From SM1-73 sp964588305 (GTDB lineage: Bacteria; Zixibacteria; MSB-5A5; SM1-73): a DNA stretch of 64,000 nt. Location: assembly GCA_964588305.1 (NCBI GenBank), contig CAZPOP010000013.1, forward strand, positions 1-64,000, given 5' to 3'. Under the pieces are notes generated by a model. The model made no database searches, was not told the origin of the DNA, and was given only the letters and a program-made list of their open reading frames with translations. This document shows positions 35,783 through 45,149 of the stretch, piece by piece; within the stretch, counting starts at the first letter, position 1, and each line of letters begins with the position of its first letter. A program made the position numbers and the translations under genes.

Positions 35783-38700
35783 ATGCACAGAAAGGTCATA
35801 CTCTTTCTCGTAGTTCTTTTCGCCCTGGTGCTAAGAATTGAGGCGGTCTCTCAGGATTCGCTGAGGGTGGCGGAAAGAATCGCGGAGTTGAAGCAGATAA
35901 TCGCAGAATGCGAAGATCCGCTCAAAGTCCCGCCCGGAGTATTCAAAGAGATCAAAATCCTGGAAGGCGTAGAGCCGCGCCCCGACTTCAAAACAATAAG
36001 AGGGATAAAGGCTGAAGGATTGGTGCACATATTTGTTGACGCTTATGTATATCCGCACATCCAGGCCAACTTCGACCAATTCGTCGTCGATCTTGAATTC
36101 GAGGGCTACACGGTCTTGGTAACTCAGGCCGTCACCGAGACTCCGGAAGACATCCGGGCGATTTTGCAGTCGGAATATTCCTCTGGATTGGTGGGAGTCA
36201 TTCTGGTGGGAGAAGTCCCCGCTGCCTGGATAGAGCTTTATCCCATGACACACAATTACCGCTCCCACTTTCCCACGGACTACTTCTACATGGATTTGGA
36301 CGGAACCTGGGACGATGACGACTCCGACGGCTTTTACGATGATTTCTCCGGCGACATGGAGCCGGAAATTTGGGCGGGAAGAATCACTCCCTCATTTTGC
36401 ACATTTGGGGATGAGGTGGAGATGCTTAATCACTACTTCGCCAAAAACCATGCCTATAGAACCGGCAGCATGAGCCTCCCCGACCGGGCTCTGGGTTACA
36501 TCGAGATACCCTGGTATGTTCCCCGTCTTGATTACGCCTACGACGACGTGGACATAGTGATAGACGAAAACACCACCACCGCCCTAGACTACAAAGATAT
36601 GCTGCAGGAAGGATATGAGTTTGTGCACCTCTTGTCCCACTCATCCCCCTGGGGAAGCACGTTCTTCCTGGAGGATGACGAGTGGGGCGGCGGAAGCGTT
36701 TTCAGCTATGATATGGCTCATGTTAACCCCGAAGCCATCTTCGTCATTCTGGAAGCCTGCTCCAATGCCAAATACACCGAGACTAATAACCTTGGTCAGA
36801 CCTATATCTTCGGAAGCGACTACTGCCTGGTGGCCATCGGAGAAACCAAGATCATGTATGGGAACAGCTTCGAGGAGCTCTACTACAGCTTGGGCCAGGG
36901 GAACAACCTGGGTGACGCATTTCTCGACTGGAAATGGTGGTATTGGGATTTTTGGCTGGGCTGCGACGTGTTCGGAGACCCCACCCTCAAACCCCACGGA
37001 CACGCAAATCCTATGAAAATGGCCGGCTTTTCCTATGAGAGCATAAAGACCGGTGATCCAAAGTGGGAAACCTCCGCGGTTGACATCTCTCCCTACACCG
37101 ACGGCAATCCTTCTGCCTGCGTCGATCATTCCGGCAACATCTGGACGGCCTGGAACGCAGGAAGAGACGTCAGGGCCAATATCTGGGCCAGTTATTATGA
37201 CGGCAGCTCCTGGTCTGCGCCTGAGGAACCTGCTTTCTCGGTGCCCTGGGATTTTCACCCTTCCATGGTCACCGACAATTCCGGAAAAGTCTGGATTTTC
37301 TGGCAGAGCTACCGGGTATCAGACAACTATATAGATGGATGGGACATCTATGGCGTTTATAATAACGGCTCCTCTTGGTCAAGCCCCATCAGAATTACCA
37401 CCGCTGACCAGTATGATGTTGAGCCGAAATGTGCAGTCGATAGCTCAGGAAAAGTCTGGGTGGTCTGGAGAGCCGAAAGAAAACCAGACTCCGATATCAT
37501 GTACCGTTATTACAATGGCTCATCTTGGTCAGCCGAGGGTTATGTTGCCTCGTCTTACGATGAAGAACGAGACCCCGTCATAACTGTGGACAAGTACGGA
37601 AACGTATGGGTAGTATGGTACGCCAAGAACGCTGGGAACTGGGATTTATATGGCAAATACTACAACGGCTCTACCTGGTCAAGCCAAATACAGATAACTA
37701 CCGATCCCGGTTACGATCTCCAACCGTCGGTCACTGCCGACTCGTCAGGCCGCGTGTGGGTGGTCTGGCGCTCCAACAGAAACGGAAATTTGGACATCTA
37801 TTCCAAGTATTATGACGGAATGGCCTGGTCCTCGGACATCCAGGTAACTACCCACACGGGTGATGACCTCTATCCCAGCGTAACTTATAACGGCGGGGAT
37901 AAATTGCTGGTGACCTGGCAGAGCAACCGCGACGGCGACTGGAACATTCATCAAAGTACCTATGAAAGCGGATGGTCAACTCCTGTTCCGGTAAGCACGG
38001 ACGAAGGCAATCAGATTCAACCCGCCTCTTTCTTTGATGGCAACAACCAATTTGGCTCAGTATTCCCCGGCGACCAGGAAGAGAACTGGAATATCTATTA
38101 CAGCTACACCACAGCACAGTGGTTCGCACCAGCGGTCAACTATCCTGCCGGAGATGCTCCTCGTTCTATTTTCTGTGCAGATTTAGATGGTGATGGTGAT
38201 CTGGACTTAGCTGTGGCAAATTCTGAGAGCGACGATGTCTCTATCTTAAAGAACAACGGGGATGGGACATTTTACCTTGACAGTAACTATGCAGCAGATA
38301 GTCCTTATTCTGTTTTTTGTGCGGATTTAGATGGAGATTGGGATTTAGATTTAGCCATAGCAGAGAGATGGAGCATTGTCTGCATCTTAAAGAACAACGG
38401 TGATGGAACTTTCCAGCCCAAAGTTGACTATGCTGCAGGAAGTGGTCCTGTATCTGTTTTCTGCGCTGATCTGGATGGAGATTGTGATTTGGACTTGGCC
38501 GTGGCGGATTATGATGGCGACAAGGTCTCTATTTTAAAGAACAACGGTGATGGAAGTTTTGAATTGGACAGCTGTTATGCTGCGGGACATTATCCTTTAT
38601 CTGTTTTTTGTGCAGATCTGGATGGAGATTCAGATTTGGACTTAGCTGTGGCAAATCATGATAGCAACAATGTTTCCGTCTTAAAGAACAAGGGTGATGG

Positions 38701-39655
38701 AACTTTCCAGCCCAAAGTTGATTATTCCGCGGGAGTTTGGCCTTGGTCTGTTTTTTCTGCAGAACTGGATGGGGATTCAGATTTAGACTTGGCCGTGGCA
38801 AATAGAAATAGCAGCAATGTCTCGATCTTAAAGAACTACGGGGATGGAACTTTCCAGCCCAAAGTTGACTATACTGTGGGATCTTGGCCTCACTCTGTTT
38901 TTTGTGCAGATCTGGATGGGAATTTAGATTTAGACTTGGTCGTGGCAAATGCTACTAGCGACAATGTCTCCATCTTGAAGAATAACGGTGATGGAACTTT
39001 CCAGCCCGAAGTTGACTATGCTGTGGGATCTTTGCCTCTCTCTGTTTTTTGTGCCGATTTAGATGGTGATGGTGATTTGGACTTAGCTGTGGCAAATCAT
39101 GGAAGCGACAGTGTCTCTATCTTAATTAATTTGACTCAAGTTCCTGGTAACTCGCCACCCTATCCTTTCCCTCTTCTTTCACCCGCAAAAGACGATACAA
39201 CTTCAGACATAGTCGAGTTTTATTGGGCAAAAACCCAGGATGTCAATTTGAGCGATCAGATCAGATATGATCTTTACATCACTCACATGACGTTTGGCGC
39301 TTCTCCTGAAACCACCGATATCATTCACAGCGATCTGGTGAAGAACCGTCACACCGACACCCTGGACATCGGCAGATATGAGTGGAAGGTAGTGGCTAAG
39401 GACAACTGGGGTGCGGAGACGCCGTCTGAAGAGACCTGGAATTTTATCTACTTCATTCGCGGGGACGTCAACGCCGACAGCTTAATCGATGCAAGTGATA
39501 TCATATGCCTTATAAATTATCTCTTTTTGGGCACATCACCACCTGATCCTATGGCGGCCGCTGATGCTAACTGCGATAGCACCGTAGACACAGGGGACCT
39601 GATTATCGTAATCAACTATATTTTCTTAGGAACATCGCCGCCTTCTTGCGACTAA
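35783..39655 (+). CDS. Secreted C25-family (gingipain-like) protease with FG-GAP repeats and a dockerin
   Basis: This 1290-residue exported protein has a signal peptide at residues 1-22. A caspase/gingipain-like peptidase C25 domain (about 80-405) follows, with probable dyad His286 (HLLSHSSPWG) and Cys326 (ILEACSNAKYTE). Residues about 410-790 hold about eight sialidase/BNR-like repeats of the form GKVWVVWRSN...DIYSKYYDG. Residues 793-1117 hold seven FG-GAP/VCBS repeats with Ca-binding DLDGDGDLDLA loops. A fibronectin-like domain (about 1125-1225) and a type I dockerin with two EF-hand-like loops (DVNADSLIDASD, DANCDSTVDTGD) end the protein. Its target is unknown. AGGAGGT lies before the ATG. 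Confidence 0.88.
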   Translation: MHRKVILFLVVLFALVLRIEAVSQDSLRVAERIAELKQIIAECEDPLKVPPGVFKEIKILEGVEPRPDFKTIRGIKAEGLVHIFVDAYVYPHIQANFDQFVVDLEFEGYTVLVTQAVTETPEDIRAILQSEYSSGLVGVILVGEVPAAWIELYPMTHNYRSHFPTDYFYMDLDGTWDDDDSDGFYDDFSGDMEPEIWAGRITPSFCTFGDEVEMLNHYFAKNHAYRTGSMSLPDRALGYIEIPWYVPRLDYAYDDVDIVIDENTTTALDYKDMLQEGYEFVHLLSHSSPWGSTFFLEDDEWGGGSVFSYDMAHVNPEAIFVILEACSNAKYTETNNLGQTYIFGSDYCLVAIGETKIMYGNSFEELYYSLGQGNNLGDAFLDWKWWYWDFWLGCDVFGDPTLKPHGHANPMKMAGFSYESIKTGDPKWETSAVDISPYTDGNPSACVDHSGNIWTAWNAGRDVRANIWASYYDGSSWSAPEEPAFSVPWDFHPSMVTDNSGKVWIFWQSYRVSDNYIDGWDIYGVYNNGSSWSSPIRITTADQYDVEPKCAVDSSGKVWVVWRAERKPDSDIMYRYYNGSSWSAEGYVASSYDEERDPVITVDKYGNVWVVWYAKNAGNWDLYGKYYNGSTWSSQIQITTDPGYDLQPSVTADSSGRVWVVWRSNRNGNLDIYSKYYDGMAWSSDIQVTTHTGDDLYPSVTYNGGDKLLVTWQSNRDGDWNIHQSTYESGWSTPVPVSTDEGNQIQPASFFDGNNQFGSVFPGDQEENWNIYYSYTTAQWFAPAVNYPAGDAPRSIFCADLDGDGDLDLAVANSESDDVSILKNNGDGTFYLDSNYAADSPYSVFCADLDGDWDLDLAIAERWSIVCILKNNGDGTFQPKVDYAAGSGPVSVFCADLDGDCDLDLAVADYDGDKVSILKNNGDGSFELDSCYAAGHYPLSVFCADLDGDSDLDLAVANHDSNNVSVLKNKGDGTFQPKVDYSAGVWPWSVFSAELDGDSDLDLAVANRNSSNVSILKNYGDGTFQPKVDYTVGSWPHSVFCADLDGNLDLDLVVANATSDNVSILKNNGDGTFQPEVDYAVGSLPLSVFCADLDGDGDLDLAVANHGSDSVSILINLTQVPGNSPPYPFPLLSPAKDDTTSDIVEFYWAKTQDVNLSDQIRYDLYITHMTFGASPETTDIIHSDLVKNRHTDTLDIGRYEWKVVAKDNWGAETPSEETWNFIYFIRGDVNADSLIDASDIICLINYLFLGTSPPDPMAAADANCDSTVDTGDLIIVINYIFLGTSPPSCD
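38159..39127 (+). repeat. Tandem DNA repeat encoding seven FG-GAP units
   Basis: Seven units of about 141-144 bases encode the repeat core VFCADLDGD-DLDLAVAN and SILKNNGDGTFQPKVDY. Phrases such as GATGGAACTTTCCAGCCCAA recur nearly unchanged between units, which points to recent duplication. The array may vary in copy number between strains and may be misassembled. Confidence 0.85.
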
Positions 39656-39667
39656 GACAACGCTTCT

Positions 39668-39690
39668 GGAGTGCAAAGCTTCAGCTTTGC
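39668..39690. repeat. GGAGTGCAAAGC palindrome half copy
   Basis: GGAGTG is followed by the perfect hairpin GCAAAGC-TTCA-GCTTTGC (39673-39690). The left arm CTGGAGTG equals that of the three-way element at 60259, but no complementary right arm follows. Confidence 0.6.
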
Positions 39691-39720
39691 CGCAGAGCAT
39701 TAATCAAGGCATTTGTGAAA

Positions 39721-39762
39721 GTGGCGCAGGTTGACCACCAAACCTGCGCCACAATTCTTTTT
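39721..39762. terminator. Bidirectional terminator-like hairpin between convergent genes
   Basis: A 12-base perfect stem, GTGGCGCAGGTT (39721-39732) with AACCTGCGCCAC (39741-39752), is followed by AATTCTTTTTTC. It lies between the plus-strand protease gene and the minus-strand lipoprotein gene, where a shared terminator is expected. A near-identical hairpin is at 42995-43026. Confidence 0.75.
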
Positions 39763-39826
39763 TCACTCTCAGTTGAACCTTGGTGAAGAACACCAAGGGG
39801 AACTTAGGAAACTCACCAGGTGATTC

Positions 39827-40858
39827 TCACCTCGTCATTAGCGGAAAGAAATTCGTCGCCCTTCTCGCTCCACCAAGTGACCCCGGATGGGTTTTGAACC
39901 AGAGATTGTAAGGCTTATCCAGCGAGCCGCCGGAGATGTCTTTTGCGTTAGTGTCGATGGTCACAGTGTAGATTTCATCGGCTGTCAGATCCGAATCCGG
40001 GTGAAAGGTCATATACGATTGGTTATTCCACCTGAACCATCCCGTCACTTCTTTCAATTCGGAATCCGCCATCTTGAATGCTAAAACCACCGACTCGGCA
40101 TTCATATCAGTGTTGAATCTAATGTACACGTCCGTAGATGTATCAACCCAGGTTTGCTTATTCTGCGGGTAAGCGTACGATATTCTAACAGGCTCTGTGG
40201 TGAACGAAAACTCGTATGGCTCAGCTAGTCTTGTTCCTTGAGAATCTGACGCGACAGTGTCTATTTCAACCTGATAACGGGTATTGGTCGCTAACTGGTC
40301 TCTGGGTACGAAACGTAAATCAGTTGAACCAGACGCAAGTTCGGGCGGCCTATCGTCGTGCCAAAGAAACTCTCCTTCTACCTCTGGTTCCACATGAAAA
40401 ACACTCTCAACAAGCGCTGCATTCATGTCTCTTCGAAAGCTGATCTCGATGTCTTCGCTTACGCTTACCTCCTCCGCTCCATCGAATGGCGAAACCGAAA
40501 GAATCAAATCGTGTACCGAAGCAAGGAAGAGACTATCCACGGAAACTGTCACCCCACCTGGCACCCATATCTTCTTATCCGAGTGGTAATCTATGTATCC
40601 GTCGGCTTCTACCAGGAGGATATAAGTACCCGGGGGCAACTCCGTGAGCTCGAAATAACCGACGATGTCAATATGGGTCCAAGCGATCTCCATTCCCAGA
40701 TAGGCGGTAACCTTTGCCTCGGACTCCGGAGGATACACAAACCCAACAATGGCACCCTTGTCACCTGAAGGATAGTAGTTGTTGGTTATGCTTTTCTTGG
40801 AACAGTTGAAAAGCAGCAATGAACATATCGCAACGCAGATTAAAACCTGTCTTGTCAT
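39827..40858 (-). CDS. Lipoprotein with carboxypeptidase-regulatory-like and Big_5 domains
   Basis: This 343-residue exported protein has a lipoprotein-type signal (ICSLLLFNCSKKS, lipidation at Cys19). A CarboxypepD_reg-like domain (about 35-110: GAIVGFVYPPESEAKVTAYL) follows, then two Ig-like Big_5 domains. Each Big_5 domain opens like PFDGAEEVSVSEDIEISFRR and closes like PYEFSFTT. Such proteins are surface or periplasmic scaffolds with no known catalysis. It is 65 bases downstream of a longer paralogue (40924-42507), so the pair probably arose by duplication and is co-transcribed. Confidence 0.85.
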   Translation of the reverse strand: MTRQVLICVAICSLLLFNCSKKSITNNYYPSGDKGAIVGFVYPPESEAKVTAYLGMEIAWTHIDIVGYFELTELPPGTYILLVEADGYIDYHSDKKIWVPGGVTVSVDSLFLASVHDLILSVSPFDGAEEVSVSEDIEISFRRDMNAALVESVFHVEPEVEGEFLWHDDRPPELASGSTDLRFVPRDQLATNTRYQVEIDTVASDSQGTRLAEPYEFSFTTEPVRISYAYPQNKQTWVDTSTDVYIRFNTDMNAESVVLAFKMADSELKEVTGWFRWNNQSYMTFHPDSDLTADEIYTVTIDTNAKDISGGSLDKPYNLWFKTHPGSLGGARRATNFFPLMTR

Positions 40859-40923
40859 CTTTCGTAACCTCCTACCTTTGCAGGCCTGAAAAAGTGCTAT
40901 CTCTCGTTTTTCAGTTCCTCAAA

Positions 40924-42507
40924 TCACTCTGAGCGGGTTTTGAACCAGAACGTATAAGCGTTCTCCAGAGAGGCGCCATAAATATCTTTCGCGGTCGTAC
41001 CCATGGTTACGGTATACTTCTCATTAGGAGTCAGAATCAAATCCGGATAAAAGTTCATTTTTGCCAACTCGGACCAAGTAAACTCCCCCGTAACGGGCTC
41101 CGATTGGGAATCCACCATTTCAAAGGCCGAAACTGCCGATTCGATGTCCATACTAGTGTTGAAGTTGATTGAAACACTGGTGTGTTGTGAGACCCAAGTC
41201 TCTTGATTAGCTGGTTTGGTAGACGTTACTCTGAGGGGTTGTGTGGTGAAGGAAAACTTGTATGGCTCAGACAGTTTTGTTCCCTTTGTATTTGACGCAG
41301 TGCTGTCTATTGTAACAGTATAGGTCTCACTGACTGCCAGGACTTCATTCGGACGAAAACCCAGCCGCTGTAGATTTTTCCAGCTAAACTCCCCCTTTAC
41401 CTCATTCAGTCCCGAATCTACCATCTTGAACGCCGAAATCACCGACTCCCCGTCCATGTCGGTGTTGAAATAGATCTGTATTTCGAAATTAGGGACCACC
41501 CATGTTGCATTGTCGCTGGGGTAAGTATAGTCAATTCCTATAGCCTCGGTAGTGAATGAAAACTCATATGGCTCAGACAATCTTCCACCTTTGGTGTCTG
41601 ATGCAGTCACGTCAATTGTTACAGTGTATGTTTCACTGACGTCCAGAGTCAAGTCTGGATTGAAGTGCATGGATCGCAGATCATACCAGGTAAACTCCCC
41701 CGTCACATCATTCAGCTCATAGTCTACCATCTTGAAGGCTAAGACTGTTGACTCTGCGTCCATGTAAGTATTGAAATAGACGTAAATGTTAGTGCCTGGA
41801 GAAACACCGGTTTCTTCATCTCTCGGACTGGTTGACGTTATTCTGATTGGCTCTGTGGCGAAAGAAAACTCGTATGGTTCATATTGCTTTATCCCAGCAG
41901 TATCTGCCGCGGTGGTATCGATCCTCCCCTCATAGACTGTATTAGCCGCGAAGTAATCGTCTGGTCTATATCTCAACTCAAATGGTCCATGCTCGGGACG
42001 TTCATACCACGAAAACGCCCCTTCCACCGGCGGCTCAATCTGAAAGGCTTTTTCAGCGCTCTCTCTGTCCATCTTTCTGCGGAAGCTGATTCTGATTTGT
42101 TGTCCCAGCCCTACTCCTTCAGCTCCATCACCTGGGTAAACCGAACTAATCAAATCGCGTATCGAAGTAAGAAAAATCGTGTCCGCTACTGCCGTTGCTC
42201 CGTCGGCCACTTCTATGTAAGGTTTGCTGCAATACTCGTTGTATCCTTCAGCTTGCACCACCAGCGAGAAGGTTCCCGCGGGTAAACCAGTAAGCTTGTA
42301 ATAGCCTTTTTCGTCAATTTGAGTTGATGCTACCTCTATTCCCATATAGGCCGAGACCTTCGCGTTCGATCCAGCAGGACTCACGATCCCAACGATGGCT
42401 CCTCCTTCACCAGGTGTGGAATAATAGTTGTTGGTTGTGCTCTTTTTTGTACAGCTGAGAATCAGCAGCGAAAATATCGCTCCGAAGGTCAGGAGCTTTT
42501 TCATCAT
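40924..42507 (-). CDS. Lipoprotein with carboxypeptidase-regulatory-like and four Big_5 domains
   Basis: This 527-residue paralogue of the downstream gene has a lipoprotein signal with lipobox LILSC (Cys19), then CTKKSTTNNYYSTPGEGGAI leading into a CarboxypepD_reg-like domain. Four tandem Big_5 Ig-like domains follow, each with a FNTDMDGESVISAFKMVD-like stretch and a GTKLSEPYKFSF-like end. The shorter neighbour has the same start but two fewer Big_5 domains. A surface or periplasmic structural role is inferred. The gene is convergent with the C25 protease, so it is not in that transcript. Confidence 0.85.
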   Translation of the reverse strand: MMKKLLTFGAIFSLLILSCTKKSTTNNYYSTPGEGGAIVGIVSPAGSNAKVSAYMGIEVASTQIDEKGYYKLTGLPAGTFSLVVQAEGYNEYCSKPYIEVADGATAVADTIFLTSIRDLISSVYPGDGAEGVGLGQQIRISFRRKMDRESAEKAFQIEPPVEGAFSWYERPEHGPFELRYRPDDYFAANTVYEGRIDTTAADTAGIKQYEPYEFSFATEPIRITSTSPRDEETGVSPGTNIYVYFNTYMDAESTVLAFKMVDYELNDVTGEFTWYDLRSMHFNPDLTLDVSETYTVTIDVTASDTKGGRLSEPYEFSFTTEAIGIDYTYPSDNATWVVPNFEIQIYFNTDMDGESVISAFKMVDSGLNEVKGEFSWKNLQRLGFRPNEVLAVSETYTVTIDSTASNTKGTKLSEPYKFSFTTQPLRVTSTKPANQETWVSQHTSVSINFNTSMDIESAVSAFEMVDSQSEPVTGEFTWSELAKMNFYPDLILTPNEKYTVTMGTTAKDIYGASLENAYTFWFKTRSE

Positions 42508-42913
42508 CCATTACCTCCAATTTTAGGCTTTCTGCCTATTGAATTCAAAATTCAATCATTCTTGAATTGTCTTCCTCGGCTTAATAGCCCGTCTATCTGT
42601 CCTGCGCATCGACAATGGAACATACTCTGGTCGATATGCCCATCACATCAATCACAAAACCAAACCATTCTAAAGGAAATAGTCCACTTGCTAATATAGC
42701 ATGGAATGGAAAAATGGCAAGAAAAAAGTACGATTACACACGGCAAGGGAAACAGACTGTGAGGAATGCTGGAAAAGGACGGTCCAAAGGAACCCCACGA
42801 CTGACAGGTTCGCTGTGCGTGAACGAACAGCTGCGGTTCAGAGTTTCAACCCTGCCCTATGGACAAGAAGCAATCCCATAGAGGTGGGAATTCATCCCGC
42901 CCGAAACAGCCAA

Positions 42914-42933
42914 CACCTAACTTAAGTTAGGTG
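42914..42933. repeat. Perfect 20-bp palindrome, copy 1
   Basis: CACCTAACTT (42914-42923) is followed immediately by its complement AAGTTAGGTG (42924-42933) with no loop. The same palindrome, with one mismatch, lies at 54456-54479 between nuoK and nuoJ. Confidence 0.8.
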
Positions 42934-42994
42934 CTGGTCTTTTCACCACATCATTTAGCTTTGCTCGACGCAAACAACTCAACTGTTTGTACAA

Positions 42995-43026
42995 GTGGCG
43001 CGGGTTAAACTTGAAACCTGCGCCAC
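42995..43026. repeat. GTGGCGC hairpin, second copy
   Basis: GTGGCGCGGGTT (42995-43006) pairs with AACCTGCGCCAC (43015-43026). The arms match the terminator hairpin at 39721-39752 except for one base. It lies about 160 bases beyond the dnaK stop codon and could help end the dnaK transcript. The T tract is weak here. Confidence 0.65.
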
Positions 43027-43185
43027 GCTTATCTTCAACTTCCAATGGGCTTAACGAGTTAAGGCGTCAGCCTATTACTAAAATCCTTAAGGGTTTACCG
43101 TAAACGGATAAACTCCTTTTCTATTGTATCGTGATTCTGCAATCCCGATACCTTCCGATCCTTTTAATCCGCTCAATCCGCTAAC

Positions 43186-45114
43186 CTACTTATCATCCAC
43201 CACCTCAAAGTCGGCGTCTACTGCGCCTTCTTTCCCTTTCTCCTCTTTCTTCTCTTCGTTCTTCTCCTCTTTTAGCGGTGGTTCCTGTGCGCCTGCCTGC
43301 TGCTGTTGCTGTGCGGCAGTTTGTTTATACATCTCCTCAGCGATCTTATGGGAGGCCTGCATCAGCTCGTCAATTGACTTGTTGATCTCATCGGCACTCT
43401 CTCCCCGCATCGTCTCCTTAACCTTTTCGATTTTCTCCTCGATGTTCTTTTTCTCGTCCGCGGAGACTTTATCCCCGTAATCCTTCAAAGTCTTTTCGGT
43501 AGTATAGACCACCTGATCTGCCTTGTTTCGCGCCTCCACCAGAGCTCTTTTCTTCTTATCTTCGTCTGAATGTGCCTCCGAATCCTTCACCATCTTCTTG
43601 ATTTCTTCCTCGGAAAGCCTGCTGGATACTTCAATCTTTATGCTCTGCTCTTTTCCCGTGCCCAAATCCTTGGCTGAGACGTGGACTATGCCGTTGGCAT
43701 CGATATCGAAGGCGACCTCTATTTGGGGCATTCCTCTTGGTGCCGGTGGAATTCCGACCAGATCGAATCTTCCCAAAGTGCGGTTGTCCAGAGCCATGTC
43801 GCGCTCACCTTGCAGAACGTGAATGCTCACCGCCGGCTGATTGTCTGCGGCGGTGGAGAAAATCTGGCTCTTCTTGCTGGGGATAGTGGTATTCCTTTCG
43901 ATCAATCTGGTCATAACTCCGCCTAAAGTCTCGATTCCCAGAGAGAGGGGAGTAATGTCCAACAAAATCACGTCTTTTGCTTCTCCGGATAAGATTCCCC
44001 CCTGAATAGCTGCTCCGACGGCCACCACCTCATCCGGATTGACACCCTTATGAGGTTCCCTGCCGAATAGATTCTTCACCACCTCTTGAACTTTGGGCAT
44101 CCTGGTCTGCCCACCGACTAAGATAACCTCGTTTATGTCCTCAGGAGACAACTTGGCATCCGCCAATGCCTTTTTGCAGGGTCCCACAACTCTCTGGACC
44201 AAATCATCCACCAATTGCTCCAGTTTCGCCCGGGTCAAGGTCAAATCCAAGTGTCGTGGTCCGCTGGAATCTGCGGTGATGAAGGGCAGATTTATATTGG
44301 TCTGCAGGGTGGTGGAAAGCTCACACTTTGCTTTTTCTGCCGCTTCCTTCAATCGCTGCAGCGCCATCGAATCTTTTCTGAGATCAATTCCATATTGTCT
44401 CTTGAACTCATCCGCCATCCAGTCGATTACTCTTTGATCGAAGTCGTCCCCACCCAGATGAGTATCCCCATTGGTCGACCTCACCTCGAACACGCCTTCG
44501 CCCAGCTCCAGAATGGAGACATCAAAGGTTCCCCCACCCAGATCGAAAACCGCAATCTTCTCGTCTTTCTTTTTCTCCAGACCATAGGCCAAGGAGGCTG
44601 CAGTGGGCTCGTTAATGATTCTCAAAACTTCCAATCCGGCGATCCTGCCTGCATCCTTGGTGGCTTGTCTCTGGGAATCATTGAAATATGCGGGAACCGT
44701 GACCACCGCCTGAGTCACCTTCTCACCCAAATATTCCTCTGCGGTCTTTCTCATGGACTGCAATATCATGGCAGAGATTTCAGGAGGAGCGTAATCCTTA
44801 TCCCCTATTTTCACCCGCACGTCTCCGTTGGGAGCTTCCACGATTTTGTAGGGGACCAACTTCTCTTCCTCAAGAACCTCCTGATGCCTTCTACCCATGA
44901 ATCTCTTTATGGAGAACACCGTATTTTCAGGGTTGGTGATGGCCTGCCTTTTCGCCACCTGCCCCACCAACCTCTCGCCGGTCTTGGTGAATGCCACGAC
45001 CGACGGAGTAGTCCTCATTCCCTCCGGATTTGCTATAACTTTGGCTTCACCTGCCTCCATAACTGCCACGCAGGAATTGGTCGTTCCTAAATCTATTCCG
45101 ATTACTTTTGCCAT
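43186..45114 (-). CDS. dnaK: Molecular chaperone DnaK (Hsp70)
   Basis: This 642-residue Hsp70 begins KVIGIDLGTTNSCVAVME and has the AVFDLGGGTFDVSILEL and ILVGGQTRMPKVQ ATPase signatures, a substrate-binding domain from about residue 390, and the C-terminal tail DADFEVVDDK. It refolds proteins with DnaJ and GrpE. A strong AGGAGGTAAC precedes the ATG. It is the last gene of the hrcA-grpE operon, with two unusual genes inserted between grpE and dnaK. Heat-shock control by HrcA is expected. Confidence 0.98.
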   Translation of the reverse strand: MAKVIGIDLGTTNSCVAVMEAGEAKVIANPEGMRTTPSVVAFTKTGERLVGQVAKRQAITNPENTVFSIKRFMGRRHQEVLEEEKLVPYKIVEAPNGDVRVKIGDKDYAPPEISAMILQSMRKTAEEYLGEKVTQAVVTVPAYFNDSQRQATKDAGRIAGLEVLRIINEPTAASLAYGLEKKKDEKIAVFDLGGGTFDVSILELGEGVFEVRSTNGDTHLGGDDFDQRVIDWMADEFKRQYGIDLRKDSMALQRLKEAAEKAKCELSTTLQTNINLPFITADSSGPRHLDLTLTRAKLEQLVDDLVQRVVGPCKKALADAKLSPEDINEVILVGGQTRMPKVQEVVKNLFGREPHKGVNPDEVVAVGAAIQGGILSGEAKDVILLDITPLSLGIETLGGVMTRLIERNTTIPSKKSQIFSTAADNQPAVSIHVLQGERDMALDNRTLGRFDLVGIPPAPRGMPQIEVAFDIDANGIVHVSAKDLGTGKEQSIKIEVSSRLSEEEIKKMVKDSEAHSDEDKKKRALVEARNKADQVVYTTEKTLKDYGDKVSADEKKNIEEKIEKVKETMRGESADEINKSIDELMQASHKIAEEMYKQTAAQQQQQAGAQEPPLKEEKNEEKKEEKGKEGAVDADFEVVDDK

Positions 45115-45149
45115 TTATGTTACCTCCTGATTTCGAATCGAACCTGTAC

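Larger units (their letters stand above)
42508..43185. other. Non-coding gap with two palindromes
   Basis: About 680 bases lie between the lipoprotein gene start and the dnaK stop. The frame at 42615-42881 has no ribosome binding site or recognisable family. Two clear palindromes, listed separately, are the only structure I can support. Confidence 0.5.

Noticed and set aside
38159..39127. Regularly spaced repeats considered as a CRISPR array
   Set aside because: The units are long (about 141 bases), in frame and encode FG-GAP protein repeats. No CRISPR array was seen in the window.
42615..42881. An 88-codon frame between the lipoproteins and dnaK
   Set aside because: Its composition looks random, it is overlapped by another frame and no start signal is visible.
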